Below, piece by piece: positions 1-8,009 of a stretch of DNA of 34,821 nt. The position numbers and the translations under genes were made by a program. Each line of letters begins with the position of its first letter. Positions within the stretch are counted from its first letter, which is position 1. A model generated the notes under the pieces. It did not search any database. It was not told the origin of the DNA and saw only the letters and a list, made by a program, of their open reading frames with translations. The stretch comes from Nocardiopsis suaedae (GTDB lineage Bacteria > Actinomycetota > Actinomycetes > Streptosporangiales > Streptosporangiaceae), in NCBI RefSeq assembly GCF_027706745.1, contig NZ_JAQFWP010000071.1:1-34821 (forward strand), written 5' to 3'.

Positions 1-150
1 CTGGATCTTCTGCTGACCCCCGGCCGGGGGCCCGGCCGCCCCCGGCTGGGCCCCGGCCGCCCGGGTCCCCGGCGCCCGCGGCGGGAAGGAACCCCGGCGA
101 GACGGGACCGCCCGCACCGCGCGGGCCCACGGGTGAGGAGGAAACCCCGC

Positions 151-1419
151 ATGGCGCCGATACGGGTACTGGTCGTGGGAGCCGGATCGCGCGGCAGCGC
201 CTACGCCGCTTGGATCCGGGAGCACCCCGACATCGCGCGGGTGGTCGCGGTGGCCGAGCCCCGCCCCGCCTACCGCGACCGCCTGGGCGACGCGTGCGGG
301 GTGCCGCAGGAGGCCCGGTTCGCCGACTGGCGCGAGGCCGCCGCGCTCCCCCGCACCGCGGACGCCGCGCTGGTGTGCACGCTCGACGACGCCCACCTGG
401 AGCCCGCCCTGGCCTTCGCCGCCTCCGGGCACCACCTGATGGTGGAGAAGCCTCTGGCCCAGACCCCCGCCGACTGCACGGCGATCGTGGAGGCCGCCCA
501 CCGCGCCGGGGTGCTCCTCAGCGTCGGCCACGTGCTCCGCCACGCCCCCTACACCCGCCTGGTCACCTCCCTGCTGGAGGCCGGGCGGATCGGCCGGGTG
601 ACCGGCATCGACCACATCGAGCCGGTCGGCTTCTGGCACCACGCCCACTCCTACGTGCGCGGCAACTGGCGGCGTACCGCCGACGCGGCGCCCATGCTGC
701 TCGCCAAGTCCTGCCACGACCTGGACTGGATCCGCTATGTGGTGGGCCGTGAGCCCACGGCGGTGTCGTCGTTCGGGTCGCTGCGCCACTTCCGCCCCGA
801 GCAGGCCCCGCAGGGTGCGGCCGAGCGCTGCACCGAGTGCCCCGTCGAGCCCGAGTGCGCCTACTCGGCCCCGCGGATCTACGGCCGCTTCCTGGAGCAG
901 GGGGTCACCGGATGGCCCCTGGACGTGCTCACCCCCGAGCCGACCGCCGAGTCGGTGGCCGAGGCGCTGCGCACCGGCCCCTACGGCCGCTGCGTCTACC
1001 ACAGCGACAACGACGTGGTCGACCGGCAGGTGGTGGCCCTGGAATTCGAGGGCGGGGCGGCGGGGACCTTCACGATGACCGCCTTCACGCAGGCGGGGCA
1101 CCGCCGCACCACCCTGTTCGGCACCGACGGCGAACTGTACTGTGACGGCGAGACCGTGACCGTGTACGACTTCCTCACCCGCACCACCGAGACCCTGAAG
1201 CCCGAGTCGGCGGGCGGCGCGGGCGCCGGCCACGGCGGCGGCGACGGGGGCCTGCTGTCGGCGTTCTTCGCGGGGATCGCCGCGGACGATCCGGGGCTGG
1301 TGGAGACGAGCGGTGAGGACGCGCTCCGCTCCCACCTGCTGGTGTTCGCCGCCGAGCGCGCCCGGCTGGAGGGCCGGGTGGTGTGCCTCCCCGAGGAGGG
1401 CGGGCGGCAGGAGCGGTAG
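151..1419 (+). CDS. Gfo/Idh/MocA family NAD(P)-dependent oxidoreductase
   Basis: A 422-residue cytoplasmic oxidoreductase. The N-terminal Rossmann fold shows GAGSRG at residues 10-15 and the family EKP motif with K100. CHDLD near 188-192 carries the histidine expected in the active site. Residues 227-236 hold three cysteines (CTECPVEPEC), a cluster seen in a subset of this family and perhaps metal-binding or structural. Such enzymes oxidise or reduce sugars, inositols or their derivatives; the substrate cannot be told from sequence. The start is ATG 151, preceded by GAGGAGG at 135-141. An in-frame GTG at 133 lies ahead of this ribosome binding site and is less likely. It stands first in the window, so an upstream partner may lie outside. 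Confidence 0.9.
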   Translation: MAPIRVLVVGAGSRGSAYAAWIREHPDIARVVAVAEPRPAYRDRLGDACGVPQEARFADWREAAALPRTADAALVCTLDDAHLEPALAFAASGHHLMVEKPLAQTPADCTAIVEAAHRAGVLLSVGHVLRHAPYTRLVTSLLEAGRIGRVTGIDHIEPVGFWHHAHSYVRGNWRRTADAAPMLLAKSCHDLDWIRYVVGREPTAVSSFGSLRHFRPEQAPQGAAERCTECPVEPECAYSAPRIYGRFLEQGVTGWPLDVLTPEPTAESVAEALRTGPYGRCVYHSDNDVVDRQVVALEFEGGAAGTFTMTAFTQAGHRRTTLFGTDGELYCDGETVTVYDFLTRTTETLKPESAGGAGAGHGGGDGGLLSAFFAGIAADDPGLVETSGEDALRSHLLVFAAERARLEGRVVCLPEEGGRQER

Positions 1420-1685
1420 CGCGCCCCGAGTGCGAGGACGAGGACGGATCGGCACTGGTACGCAAGGGTTCGCGCGCGATCACCGTCGACGGCCGCGCAT
1501 ACCGCCGGCGGGTCCGGCACCGCCCCACCTACGACCGGGACTGCATGGGCGGCCGCCTCCTCATCGCCGTTGAGTCCGCCGAGGTCCGCGGTTCGGTCCT
1601 GGTGGCGCGCACTCCGTACCCGCACCCGAGCGGGCGGGGCCGCGGTTCCTCATCGCCCTCCCCCGCAAAATATTCAACTAGTTGA
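1383..1685 (+). CDS. short conserved actinobacterial ORF, possibly decayed
   Basis: A 100-codon frame overlapping the 3' end of the oxidoreductase by 37 nt. Its centre (SRAITVDGRAYRRRVRHRPTY, then LLIAVESAE, then GSVLVARTPYPHPS) resembles a family of short proteins of unknown function that I recall from Streptomyces, which read R-x-ITVDG-x-x-YRW-x-VR-x-RPTY and end in a PHP-x-NW motif. GTG 1383 has GGAGGG at 1368-1373, nine bases upstream, but this adds about 28 residues not expected in the family. No normal start codon lies next to the conserved part, and the C-terminus departs from the family after PHPSG. It is either a small coupled gene or a remnant. The palindrome at 1674-1685 overlaps its last codons. 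Confidence 0.4.
   Translation: MPPRGGRAAGAVARPECEDEDGSALVRKGSRAITVDGRAYRRRVRHRPTYDRDCMGGRLLIAVESAEVRGSVLVARTPYPHPSGRGRGSSSPSPAKYSTS
1674..1685. promoter_or_regulatory. perfect 12-bp palindrome, MarR-type operator candidate
   Basis: TCAACTAGTTGA is a perfect palindrome in an AT-rich island 52 bp before the thioesterase start. The CAACTAGTTG core is of the kind bound by MarR-family dimers. No MarR gene is adjacent, so the regulator would act from elsewhere. This is inference from the symmetry and position. Confidence 0.45.
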
Positions 1686-1736
1686 CCAATAGACTCGGGG
1701 ACCTACCTGCCCACCGCACACGGAGGAGATCCCCGC

Positions 1737-2564
1737 ATGGCCGACTTCACGGCCGCCACGGCGCTCACCGGGCCGCCCGCCCCGCGGCCCGGCGCCGCCC
1801 GCCACGCCTTCACCGCCGACCTGGACCCGCAATGGGCGGTCGGCGACAAGCTCCACGGCGGCTACCTGATGGCGGTCATGGGGCGTGCCGCCGCCCGGTC
1901 CGCCGACGGCGCCCACCCGGACCTGGCGGCCATGGCCGCCTCCTTCATCCGCCCGCCGCTGCCCGGCCCCGCCGAGGTGGAGGTCGAGACGCTGCGCGCG
2001 GGCAAGGGGACGACACGGGTGCGGGTCCGCCTCTCCCAGGACGGAGCGCCCTGCGTCGAGGCGCTGGCCACCAACGGGGCCCTGGACGGCGGCGCCCCCT
2101 ATTGGAGCCGCACGGAACCGGCCGCCCTGCCTCCCGAGCACGACTGCGTCCCCTCGCCCGCGGAGGTCCCCGGATCGGAGTTCCGCGTCCCCCTGATGGA
2201 GGCCGTCGACCAGAGGATCGACCCCGACATCCTGAACGCCATGGCGGGCAGGCCGTCGATGCGCGGACGCGTCGCCGGGTGGCAGCGGCTCGCCGACGGC
2301 GCCGCGTGGGACCCGCTTTCCCTGCTGGTGGCCCTGGACATGGTGCCGCCGGTCTCCTATGACCTGGGCATGCCCGGGTGGGCGCCGACCGTGCAGATGA
2401 GCGCTTACATCCGCGCCGTCCCCGCACCGGGGCCGGTGCGTGTCGCGATGCAGGCCGAGGAGGTCTCCGGGGACCGGATGGACGTGACGGCGACTGCGTG
2501 GGACGCCAAGGACCGTCTTGTGGCCCAGGCTTCCCAGATCGCTGCGGTCCGGACCCCGGACTGA
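1737..2564 (+). CDS. acyl-CoA thioesterase family protein (double hotdog)
   Basis: A 275-residue protein that looks like a TesB-like double-hotdog thioesterase. HGGYL at residues 40-44 is typical of the first hotdog, followed by the stretch SFIRPPLPGPAEVEVETLRAGK. The C-terminal half, with SLLVALDMVPP and later SQIAAVRTPD, fits the second hotdog. Members hydrolyse acyl-CoA thioesters in the cytoplasm; chain-length preference is unknown. ATG 1737 follows GGAGGAG at about 1721-1728. It stands alone, with a palindromic operator candidate upstream and a strong terminator hairpin downstream, so it is probably monocistronic. Confidence 0.85.
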   Translation: MADFTAATALTGPPAPRPGAARHAFTADLDPQWAVGDKLHGGYLMAVMGRAAARSADGAHPDLAAMAASFIRPPLPGPAEVEVETLRAGKGTTRVRVRLSQDGAPCVEALATNGALDGGAPYWSRTEPAALPPEHDCVPSPAEVPGSEFRVPLMEAVDQRIDPDILNAMAGRPSMRGRVAGWQRLADGAAWDPLSLLVALDMVPPVSYDLGMPGWAPTVQMSAYIRAVPAPGPVRVAMQAEEVSGDRMDVTATAWDAKDRLVAQASQIAAVRTPD

Positions 2565-2698
2565 CCCGACGCGCCTCTGAGGGGGTGCGGCGCGCTCCAG
2601 GGGGTCCTGACGGCGCACCGCACCCTCGGCTTTACTTCGTAGATTATGGCAACGCCTTTCCAGAGCGCTGGGAACGCCCGTCCGATCCGCCCTCCAGA

Positions 2699-2733
2699 GC
2701 CCAAGGGAGCGCGCGACGCGCGCTCCCTTGGGC
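2699..2733 (+). terminator. 17-bp perfect inverted repeat, terminator
   Basis: Arms 2699-2715 and 2717-2733 are exact reverse complements around a single central A, so the hairpin has about 15-16 bp and a tight loop. There is no following T-run, as is usual in GC-rich actinobacteria. It probably ends the thioesterase transcript before the next gene. Confidence 0.8.
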
Positions 2734-2777
2734 GGCAACGGCGCCGGGCTCCTAGGAGCGGCCGCACCAGCGGCCCC

Positions 2778-2783
2778 TAGGAT
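2778..2783 (+). promoter_or_regulatory. putative -10 (TAGGAT) of the first alpha/beta hydrolase
   Basis: TAGGAT lies just past the terminator and about 50 bp before the GTG start. No good -35 is visible. Confidence 0.35.
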
Positions 2784-2833
2784 GAAAGGCCCGGCTCCCC
2801 CTGCGGCGGCGAGCCCGCACCTCCGGAGGTCCC

Positions 2834-3715
2834 GTGCGCCCTGATCCCCGAGCCGGCTTCCCCGAGCACCCCACCTCCGTGGCCGACCTGACGGCCGGAC
2901 GCATCGAGTACCGGCTCCACCGTGTAGGCCCCACCGCCGCGGTGGTGTTCCACGGAGGCCACATGCGCGCCTCCCTCCCCCAGGGCGAAGACGCCTTCGC
3001 CGACGGCGGGCGCAGCGTCCTCGCGGTCTCCCGCCCCGGATACGGACGCACCCCCGTGTCCACCGGCACCACGCCCGAGGGGTTCGCCGACGCCGCCGCC
3101 GAACTCTGCCGCCGTCTGGGCCTTCAGCGGGTCGACGCCGCGGTGGGCGTCTCCGCCGGCGGCCTGACCGCGATCGCGATGGCCGCCCGCCACCCGCGCC
3201 TGGTGCGCTCCCTGGTCCTGGAGAGCTCGGTGGGCCCCCTCCCCTGGCCCGAGCCCGCCGTCCGGCGCGTGGGCCGCGCCGTCTTCGCCCCCGGCACCGA
3301 GGCCGCCACGTGGGCGGGCGTCCGGGGCATGATGCGCGCCAACCCCCTGGCCGGGCTGCGCGCGATGATGGGCGGCCTGTCCACCGAGCCGCCCCGCCAG
3401 GTGGTCGCCCGGCTCCCCCACGACCGGCGGCGGGAGCTGGCCGGACTGTTCTCCCGGATGCGCTCGGGGGCCGGGTTCACCCTGGACCTGCGCGCCGCGG
3501 CCGCCCCGCGCCCGGCGACCGCGCTGGTGGCCCAGCCCGCCCTGGTGGCCGCCTCCCGCAGGGACGGCGCGGTCCCCTTCGCCCACGCCGAGGCCCTGTC
3601 CGAGGCGCTGGGGGCCGAACTGGTGGAGAGCGCGGCCGACAGCCACCTCATCTGGTACGGCGACGACCGTCCCCGGATCCGCGCCCGCATCGGCACGTTC
3701 CTGTCGAAGGTCTGA
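2834..3715 (+). CDS. alpha/beta hydrolase
   Basis: A 293-residue alpha/beta hydrolase. The oxyanion region is FHGGH (39-43), the nucleophile elbow is GVSAGG with S107, and SHLIW near residue 275 gives the catalytic histidine. There is no signal peptide, so it is cytoplasmic. Substrate unknown. Start GTG 2834 is preceded by GGAGG at 2825-2829. A second, unrelated-looking hydrolase follows 65 bp downstream with its own leaderless promoter, so the two need not be an operon. Confidence 0.85.
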   Translation: MRPDPRAGFPEHPTSVADLTAGRIEYRLHRVGPTAAVVFHGGHMRASLPQGEDAFADGGRSVLAVSRPGYGRTPVSTGTTPEGFADAAAELCRRLGLQRVDAAVGVSAGGLTAIAMAARHPRLVRSLVLESSVGPLPWPEPAVRRVGRAVFAPGTEAATWAGVRGMMRANPLAGLRAMMGGLSTEPPRQVVARLPHDRRRELAGLFSRMRSGAGFTLDLRAAAAPRPATALVAQPALVAASRRDGAVPFAHAEALSEALGAELVESAADSHLIWYGDDRPRIRARIGTFLSKV

Positions 3716-3768
3716 GGCCTGTCGGCGCCCCCTGCCTCCCGAGGCGCCCCGTCCGCCCCGGTGCGCAC

Positions 3769-3774
3769 TAGAAT
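3769..3774 (+). promoter_or_regulatory. -10 box (TAGAAT) for a leaderless mRNA
   Basis: TAGAAT ends six bases before GTG 3781 and no Shine-Dalgarno is present. Transcription would begin at or next to the start codon. Confidence 0.6.
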
Positions 3775-3780
3775 GCGCGG

Positions 3781-4602
3781 GTGCCGTACGCGACCGCTCC
3801 CGACCAGGCCCGAATCCACTACGACGTGCGCGGATCGGGTGAGCCCCTGCTGCTGCTCGCCGGACAGGCCAACGCCCGCACCTGGTGGGACGGCGTCCGT
3901 CCCGGGCTCGGCGCCGGGTTCCGCACCATCGCCGCCGACCACCTGGGCACCGGTGCCTCGGACGCCCCGCGCGAGGCCGAGTACTCCACCCGCCGGTTCG
4001 CCGCCGACGCGGTGGCGGTCCTGGACGACCTGGGCGTGGAGCGCGCCCACGTGTACGGGACGTCGATGGGCGGCAAGGTCGCCCAGTGGATCGCCGCCGA
4101 CCATCCCGAACGGGTGGGCGCGCTGGTGCTGGGCTGCACCTCCCCCGGCGGGCCGAACGCGGTGAACGCCTCCCCCGCCATCGCGCGCGCACTGGGCTCG
4201 CCCGACCGCGAGGCGGCACGGCGCACGCTGATCGGGCTCATGTTCACGCCCGAGTGGGCCGAGCGCCACCCCGGCCCCTACCGCGTTCTGGGCGACCCGT
4301 CGATGGAACCGCACGCGCGCAGGGCCCACCTGGCCGCCAGCAGGGCGCACGACGCCTGGGACGCCCTCCCCTCGATCACCGCCCCCGCTCTGGTGCTGCA
4401 CGGCACCGACGACGCGTTCGCCCCCGCGGCCAACGCCCGCCTGATCGCCGACCGCATCCCGGAGGCCCGGCTCCACCTTCTTGAGGGCGCGCGGCACGCC
4501 TACTTCGAGGAGCGGGCCGAGGAGGCGGCCGAGGCGGTCATGGACCACCTCCGGCGCCACCGGCTGCACGCGGCGGCGCGGCCCGCACCGCAGGGGCACT
4601 AA
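3781..4602 (+). CDS. alpha/beta fold hydrolase
   Basis: A 273-residue alpha/beta hydrolase. The nucleophile elbow GTSMGG gives S95, the oxyanion loop is near LAGQAN (26-31), the acid is in HGTDD near 206-210, and the histidine is in ARHAYFEE near 237. Sequences of this type are annotated variously as esterases, lactonases or 3-oxoadipate enol-lactonase-like enzymes. Nothing here selects among these. Start GTG 3781 fits a leaderless transcript. Its TAA (4600-4602) overlaps the TAG of the convergent gene (4601-4599), so the two genes share four bases at their ends. Confidence 0.85.
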   Translation: MPYATAPDQARIHYDVRGSGEPLLLLAGQANARTWWDGVRPGLGAGFRTIAADHLGTGASDAPREAEYSTRRFAADAVAVLDDLGVERAHVYGTSMGGKVAQWIAADHPERVGALVLGCTSPGGPNAVNASPAIARALGSPDREAARRTLIGLMFTPEWAERHPGPYRVLGDPSMEPHARRAHLAASRAHDAWDALPSITAPALVLHGTDDAFAPAANARLIADRIPEARLHLLEGARHAYFEERAEEAAEAVMDHLRRHRLHAAARPAPQGH

Positions 4603-5114
4603 TAGCCGCGCGGATCACCGGGGCGGCGGGTGTAGGGGCGGGTCGTGCCCCAGGCCGGTTCGTCGGCGGGGGACACTCCCGACGCTCCCGAACGCCTCTG
4701 CGGGCCTCCTGCGGCACGGCGGGGGCTCCGGTGGTGCCGACGGCGCTTGCCGACGGCCCACGGCGGCGGTTGCGGGCCGCGCTCGGGCTCGTCCGCCATG
4801 TCATCGATGAACCCGCGCGCGGCCGAGTCGATGCTGGTGCTCACGGTGGAACGGCCGTGCCGCTCCCCCTCGATGACGGCGGCGGCGCGCTCTCCGATGG
4901 GCGCGTCGAAGCTGTCCCCGGCGCCCGGCGCCTCCTCCACCGTCCGGGGTGCGAGCGCGTCCCGCGCGCGCGGGGGGAACCGTTCGCGTCGGGGGTCGGC
5001 CTTGCCCGCCAGGAAATACCTCCGGGGCCCGGCGGTCCACTGCACCAGCCACCAGATGCCGAATACGGCGCTGAGCAGGAGCAGCAAGGCGATGATCATC
5101 GTCGACGAGGTCAT
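4599..5114 (-). CDS. membrane-anchored hypothetical protein
   Basis: A 171-residue protein with one N-terminal transmembrane helix (about residues 6-28, IIALLLLLSAVFGIWWLVQW) and a long polar tail. The tail has a proline- and arginine-rich end, a low-complexity disordered region that probably lies in the cytoplasm. I do not recognise the family. ATG 5114 follows a GAGAGGAGG ribosome binding site. It is convergent with, and overlaps by four bases, the upstream alpha/beta hydrolase. Confidence 0.7.
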   Translation of the reverse strand: MTSSTMIIALLLLLSAVFGIWWLVQWTAGPRRYFLAGKADPRRERFPPRARDALAPRTVEEAPGAGDSFDAPIGERAAAVIEGERHGRSTVSTSIDSAARGFIDDMADEPERGPQPPPWAVGKRRRHHRSPRRAAGGPQRRSGASGVSPADEPAWGTTRPYTRRPGDPRGY

Positions 5115-5197
5115 TGCGCATCGCCTCCTCTCCCAGGGGCGCTAACCGCGCACGACGGCCGCGAATCGGGTCCCCGCGAGGTCCGCACGGACGGCTC

Positions 5198-6064
5198 TCA
5201 GGCGAGCCGCCCCAGGACCTCCTCCGGGGCCGTGCCCTCCGGCAGGCCCGTCACCTGGCCGTCGCCGACCTCCACCACGCGCCACCGCCCGTCGGCCGTG
5301 CACGCCAGGTCGGTGACGATGAACGGATGCCCGAGGGCGTCCACCCGGCGCGCCACCTCTTCCACGAACGCCTCCGGCGGGTGCGGCGCCTCGTCCGGTG
5401 TGTCCGGGTGCGCCCCGACCGACACCGGTCGGCCGCGCACCCACCACGCACGCGCCTCGGGTCCGCTGAAGTCCTCGAAGGCCCGCACCACCACACCACC
5501 GGCCAGGAAGTCACCCTGGAGTTCGACCATGCGCGCGGCCACGGCGTGCAGCGCGGCGGTGTCCGCCAGATCGGGGACGAAGCAGGCCTCGCGCCATTCG
5601 TGCTTGCGCGACTTCACGAAGTCCTTGACGAAGCCGGGGCCTTTCCCCAATGGCGTCACGGCACGGGCGAGCATGCTCGCCTCCGGGGCGTGCCCGGGTG
5701 CGGCCGCGCACCACACGCTCGCCGGGGTCAGGCCCGCGAAGTGCGCGTACCACCCGGGCAGCTCGTGGGCGCGCGCGTAGGCGTCCGCGCCGACGGCGAG
5801 CCGGGCGCCGCGTGCCTCCAGGGCGGCCTCCAGCTCCCTGTAGCGCGGGACCGGCACCATCCAGCCCCGGTACCACAGGGCGGCACCGTCGCACGGCACC
5901 TTGGACAGGGAACGGTCCGCCTCCCCTGCGACCAGCGCGTCGTGGTCGAGGCGTCCGACCTCCGCGCCTTCGGCGCGCATCCGCTGCGCCTCAGCGCGGA
6001 ACGCCTCGTCGACGGCGCGCGGCCTCAGCGGGTCGGCCGGGTACAGGAACGCGCCGGGCGGCAT
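5198..6064 (-). CDS. ATP-grasp domain-containing protein (DUF4343 type)
   Basis: A 288-residue protein. GPGFVKDFVKSRKHEW near residues 141-156 looks like the ATP-grasp lysine strand, and the C-terminal IVTDLACTADGRWRVVEVGDGQVTGLPEG matches the Mg2+-binding end of the fold, where an acidic residue and E in VVEVGDGQ bind metal. Proteins of this kind ligate a carboxylate to an amine with ATP; the substrates are unknown. ATG 6064 has GAGGAGAG upstream. A 13-bp hairpin lies 24-61 nt before the start. Confidence 0.7.
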   Translation of the reverse strand: MPPGAFLYPADPLRPRAVDEAFRAEAQRMRAEGAEVGRLDHDALVAGEADRSLSKVPCDGAALWYRGWMVPVPRYRELEAALEARGARLAVGADAYARAHELPGWYAHFAGLTPASVWCAAAPGHAPEASMLARAVTPLGKGPGFVKDFVKSRKHEWREACFVPDLADTAALHAVAARMVELQGDFLAGGVVVRAFEDFSGPEARAWWVRGRPVSVGAHPDTPDEAPHPPEAFVEEVARRVDALGHPFIVTDLACTADGRWRVVEVGDGQVTGLPEGTAPEEVLGRLA

Positions 6065-6087
6065 GGGGGTCTCTCCTCACGACAGGC

Positions 6088-6125
6088 CTTGGGGCCCGGA
6101 GCTGGGGCGGCTTCCGGGCCCCAAG
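6088..6125. terminator. 13-bp inverted repeat before the ATP-grasp gene
   Basis: Arms 6088-6100 and 6113-6125 pair perfectly with a 12-nt loop. It may terminate transcripts of the upstream minus-strand gene (6405-7067). Because it is so close to the ATP-grasp start it could also be a leader hairpin. Confidence 0.5.
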
Positions 6126-6404
6126 AGCGGTGACCGGGGCTGGCCAGGGTGTGTGGAACCCTTCAGATGTGGTGGTACCGGTGACCGGTGACCTGTTGCG
6201 CATATGCCCGTCTACCCGCGGCGCTCCATGCCGCGTTCTACAAGGCGTACAACGAACACACCTGCTCAATGTGTGGTAGGCGGATAGGCGAAAAGACCTG
6301 CTACCCGGATACCTTTCTACGACCGACACTTCGGTGCCCCGGCCCCGCTGTTCTGGGGCCGTCCCGTCCGGCCGGAGGAGGGGCGGCGCCGGATCGGCGG
6401 CAGG
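6126..6404. other. non-coding spacer of lower GC
   Basis: About 280 bp without a convincing gene. It holds overlapping copies of ACCGGTG (6178-6193), a doubled TAGGCG near 6278-6293, and a CACAC/GTGTG inverted pair. Base composition is less GC-rich than in the neighbouring genes. An open frame on the plus strand with two CxxC-like cysteine pairs has no ribosome binding site or coding signature. Confidence 0.5.
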
Positions 6405-7067
6405 TCAGTCCAGCTCGACCAGTTCGGTCTTGTTGGCCCGGTTGATCGCCTGCTTGACCCGCTGCGCGAACTCGGCGATGCGGTCGACCTCGTCCCACTG
6501 GCTGCGCCGCGGCAGACCGTAGTCGGTGACCTCGGTGATGTCGTAGCCCTCCAGCTCGACCTCCTCGATCTTGAGGCCCTTGTCGCTGAACGACTCCCGC
6601 TTGCGCTCGACCTTCTTGACCGTGCGGTACCGGATCCAGTCGTCCCCGCTGTCGTACACGCCGACGCCGTCGGCGCGCAGCGGCACCGCCCGCGCGGCCT
6701 GTTCGAGCTTGGGGATGACATCGTCCTTGAGCACCAGCAGCTCGGGGACGGACAGGGTGCGCACGCGCCCGTCGAGGTCCTCGATCTCCGCGCGCGCCCG
6801 CTGGTTGGTGCGGGAGATGCGCAGCGCAAGCTCCTCGTCCTCGGCCAGGATCGCGGCGATCCGCTCCTGGCACTCGGGCACGGTGTAGGCGCGCGAGGTC
6901 GCCTTCTCGGTCCCCGGCTCCGGGCGGTAGGCGCCGTCGCCCTCAAGACTGGTCGTCCGGTAGGAACGGCGCTCCGCCCCTGCCAGGCCGAGGCGGTTGA
7001 GCCAGGACTGCAGGTCCGATGCGAGCTTCTTGCGCCGGTTGAAGGCGTCGCCGAGCGTCATGTTCAC
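6405..7067 (-). CDS. conserved hypothetical protein, coiled-coil-rich
   Basis: A 220-residue soluble, highly charged protein, predicted mostly helical. The core ELALRISRTNQRARAEIEDLDG and VPELLVLKDDVIPKLEQAARAVP recalls the DIP1984-type family only distantly, so I leave it unnamed. I recall close actinobacterial relatives of unknown function. Start GTG 7067 is seven bases after a TAGGTT hexamer on the same strand (7080-7075), which suggests leaderless translation beginning GTG-AAC-ATG. It is divergent from the CBS gene. Confidence 0.7.
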   Translation of the reverse strand: MNMTLGDAFNRRKKLASDLQSWLNRLGLAGAERRSYRTTSLEGDGAYRPEPGTEKATSRAYTVPECQERIAAILAEDEELALRISRTNQRARAEIEDLDGRVRTLSVPELLVLKDDVIPKLEQAARAVPLRADGVGVYDSGDDWIRYRTVKKVERKRESFSDKGLKIEEVELEGYDITEVTDYGLPRRSQWDEVDRIAEFAQRVKQAINRANKTELVELD

Positions 7068-7074
7068 GCCGGAG

Positions 7075-7080
7075 AACCTA
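7075..7080 (-). promoter_or_regulatory. -10 box (TAGGTT) for a leaderless mRNA
   Basis: TAGGTT ends seven bases upstream of GTG 7067 with no Shine-Dalgarno between. Confidence 0.5.
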
Positions 7081-7268
7081 GCGGCCCGGCATGCCCCACG
7101 CCACCGGTTTTCCCGTTTCGGCTCCGGGACGATGATTCGTCCGGTTCCCTCCTATAGGCACGACGAAGGCCCCGGCTCCGAGGCGCCGACGGCACTGACC
7201 GACGGCTCCTCCGGGACGCAGACTCGGAGGCGTCCCCCCGACCTTTCCGGAGCATTGAGGAGGGCCCC

Positions 7269-7988
7269 ATGCCCAGTACGGTCAACCGCGTCATGACCAC
7301 TGATGTGCTGTCGGTCGGCGAAGGCGCCGCGTACAAGGAGATCGTCGACGTCCTGCTCTCGGCGTCCGTGAGCGCGGTCCCGGTGGTCGGCGCCGACGGC
7401 CGCGTGTCCGGGGTCGTCTCCGACCAGGACCTGCTGCACAAGGAGGAGTTCAAGCGCGTCGCCCCCGACGAGGACTACTGGCCGCCTTTGCGCGCCCGCC
7501 TGCGGGCCCTGTTGAGCGGGGCGGGCCCTGGCAGGCGGCGCGCCGCGGACAAGGCCGCCGCGGCCACCGCACGCGACCTGATGTCGGCACCGCCGGTCAC
7601 CACCTCGCCCGACGCCTCCGTGGTGCAGGCCGCCCGGCTCATGGAGCGGCGCGGGGTGAAGCGGCTGCCGGTGGTCGACGGGCGGGGCCGCCTCGTCGGC
7701 ATCGTCACCCGCAGGGACCTGCTCCGGGTCTTCGACCGCGACGACGCGTCCATCTCCGTCGAGGTGCGGCGCGAGCTGGAGGACACCCTGGGCCCGGCGG
7801 CCCGGGGCGTGGAGGCCGGCGTGGAGGAGGGCCGGGTCCGGCTGACCGGCCGGGTGAACCGGCGCAGCGACGGCGAGCGGTCGGCGCGCCGCACGGCCTC
7901 GGTGGAGGGCGTGGTCGGCGTGGACAACGCCCTGAACTGGCGCGTGGACGACGTCGTCCCGGACCACGTGCAGTGGCGGGCGCGCTGA
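7269..7988 (+). CDS. CBS domain pair plus BON domain protein
   Basis: A 239-residue protein. CBS 1 is at about residues 8-60 (VMTTDVLSVGEGAAYKEIVDVL, SAVPVVGADGRVSGVVSDQDLL). CBS 2 is at about 99-152 (LMSAPPVTTSPDASVVQAARLM, LVGIVTRRDLLRVF). A BON domain fills about 162-232 (VEEGRVRLTGRV, VEGVVGVDNAL). CBS pairs bind adenosine nucleotides, and BON domains bind lipid or membrane surfaces. The combination is common in actinobacteria, where some members respond to stress or hypoxia. ATG 7269 follows GAGGAGGG. Confidence 0.9.
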   Translation: MPSTVNRVMTTDVLSVGEGAAYKEIVDVLLSASVSAVPVVGADGRVSGVVSDQDLLHKEEFKRVAPDEDYWPPLRARLRALLSGAGPGRRRAADKAAAATARDLMSAPPVTTSPDASVVQAARLMERRGVKRLPVVDGRGRLVGIVTRRDLLRVFDRDDASISVEVRRELEDTLGPAARGVEAGVEEGRVRLTGRVNRRSDGERSARRTASVEGVVGVDNALNWRVDDVVPDHVQWRAR

Positions 7989-8009
7989 ACCCGGTCCGTC
8001 GGCCGCGGC

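Noticed and set aside
2777-4219. A long minus-strand frame opposite two hydrolases
   Set aside because: Low-complexity Arg/Gly-rich product opposite two clear hydrolase genes with catalytic motifs.
6188-6445. An 85-codon plus-strand frame with CxxC-like pairs
   Set aside because: No ribosome binding site, it runs into the antisense of the neighbouring gene, and the cysteines are not in a recognisable zinc-finger spacing.
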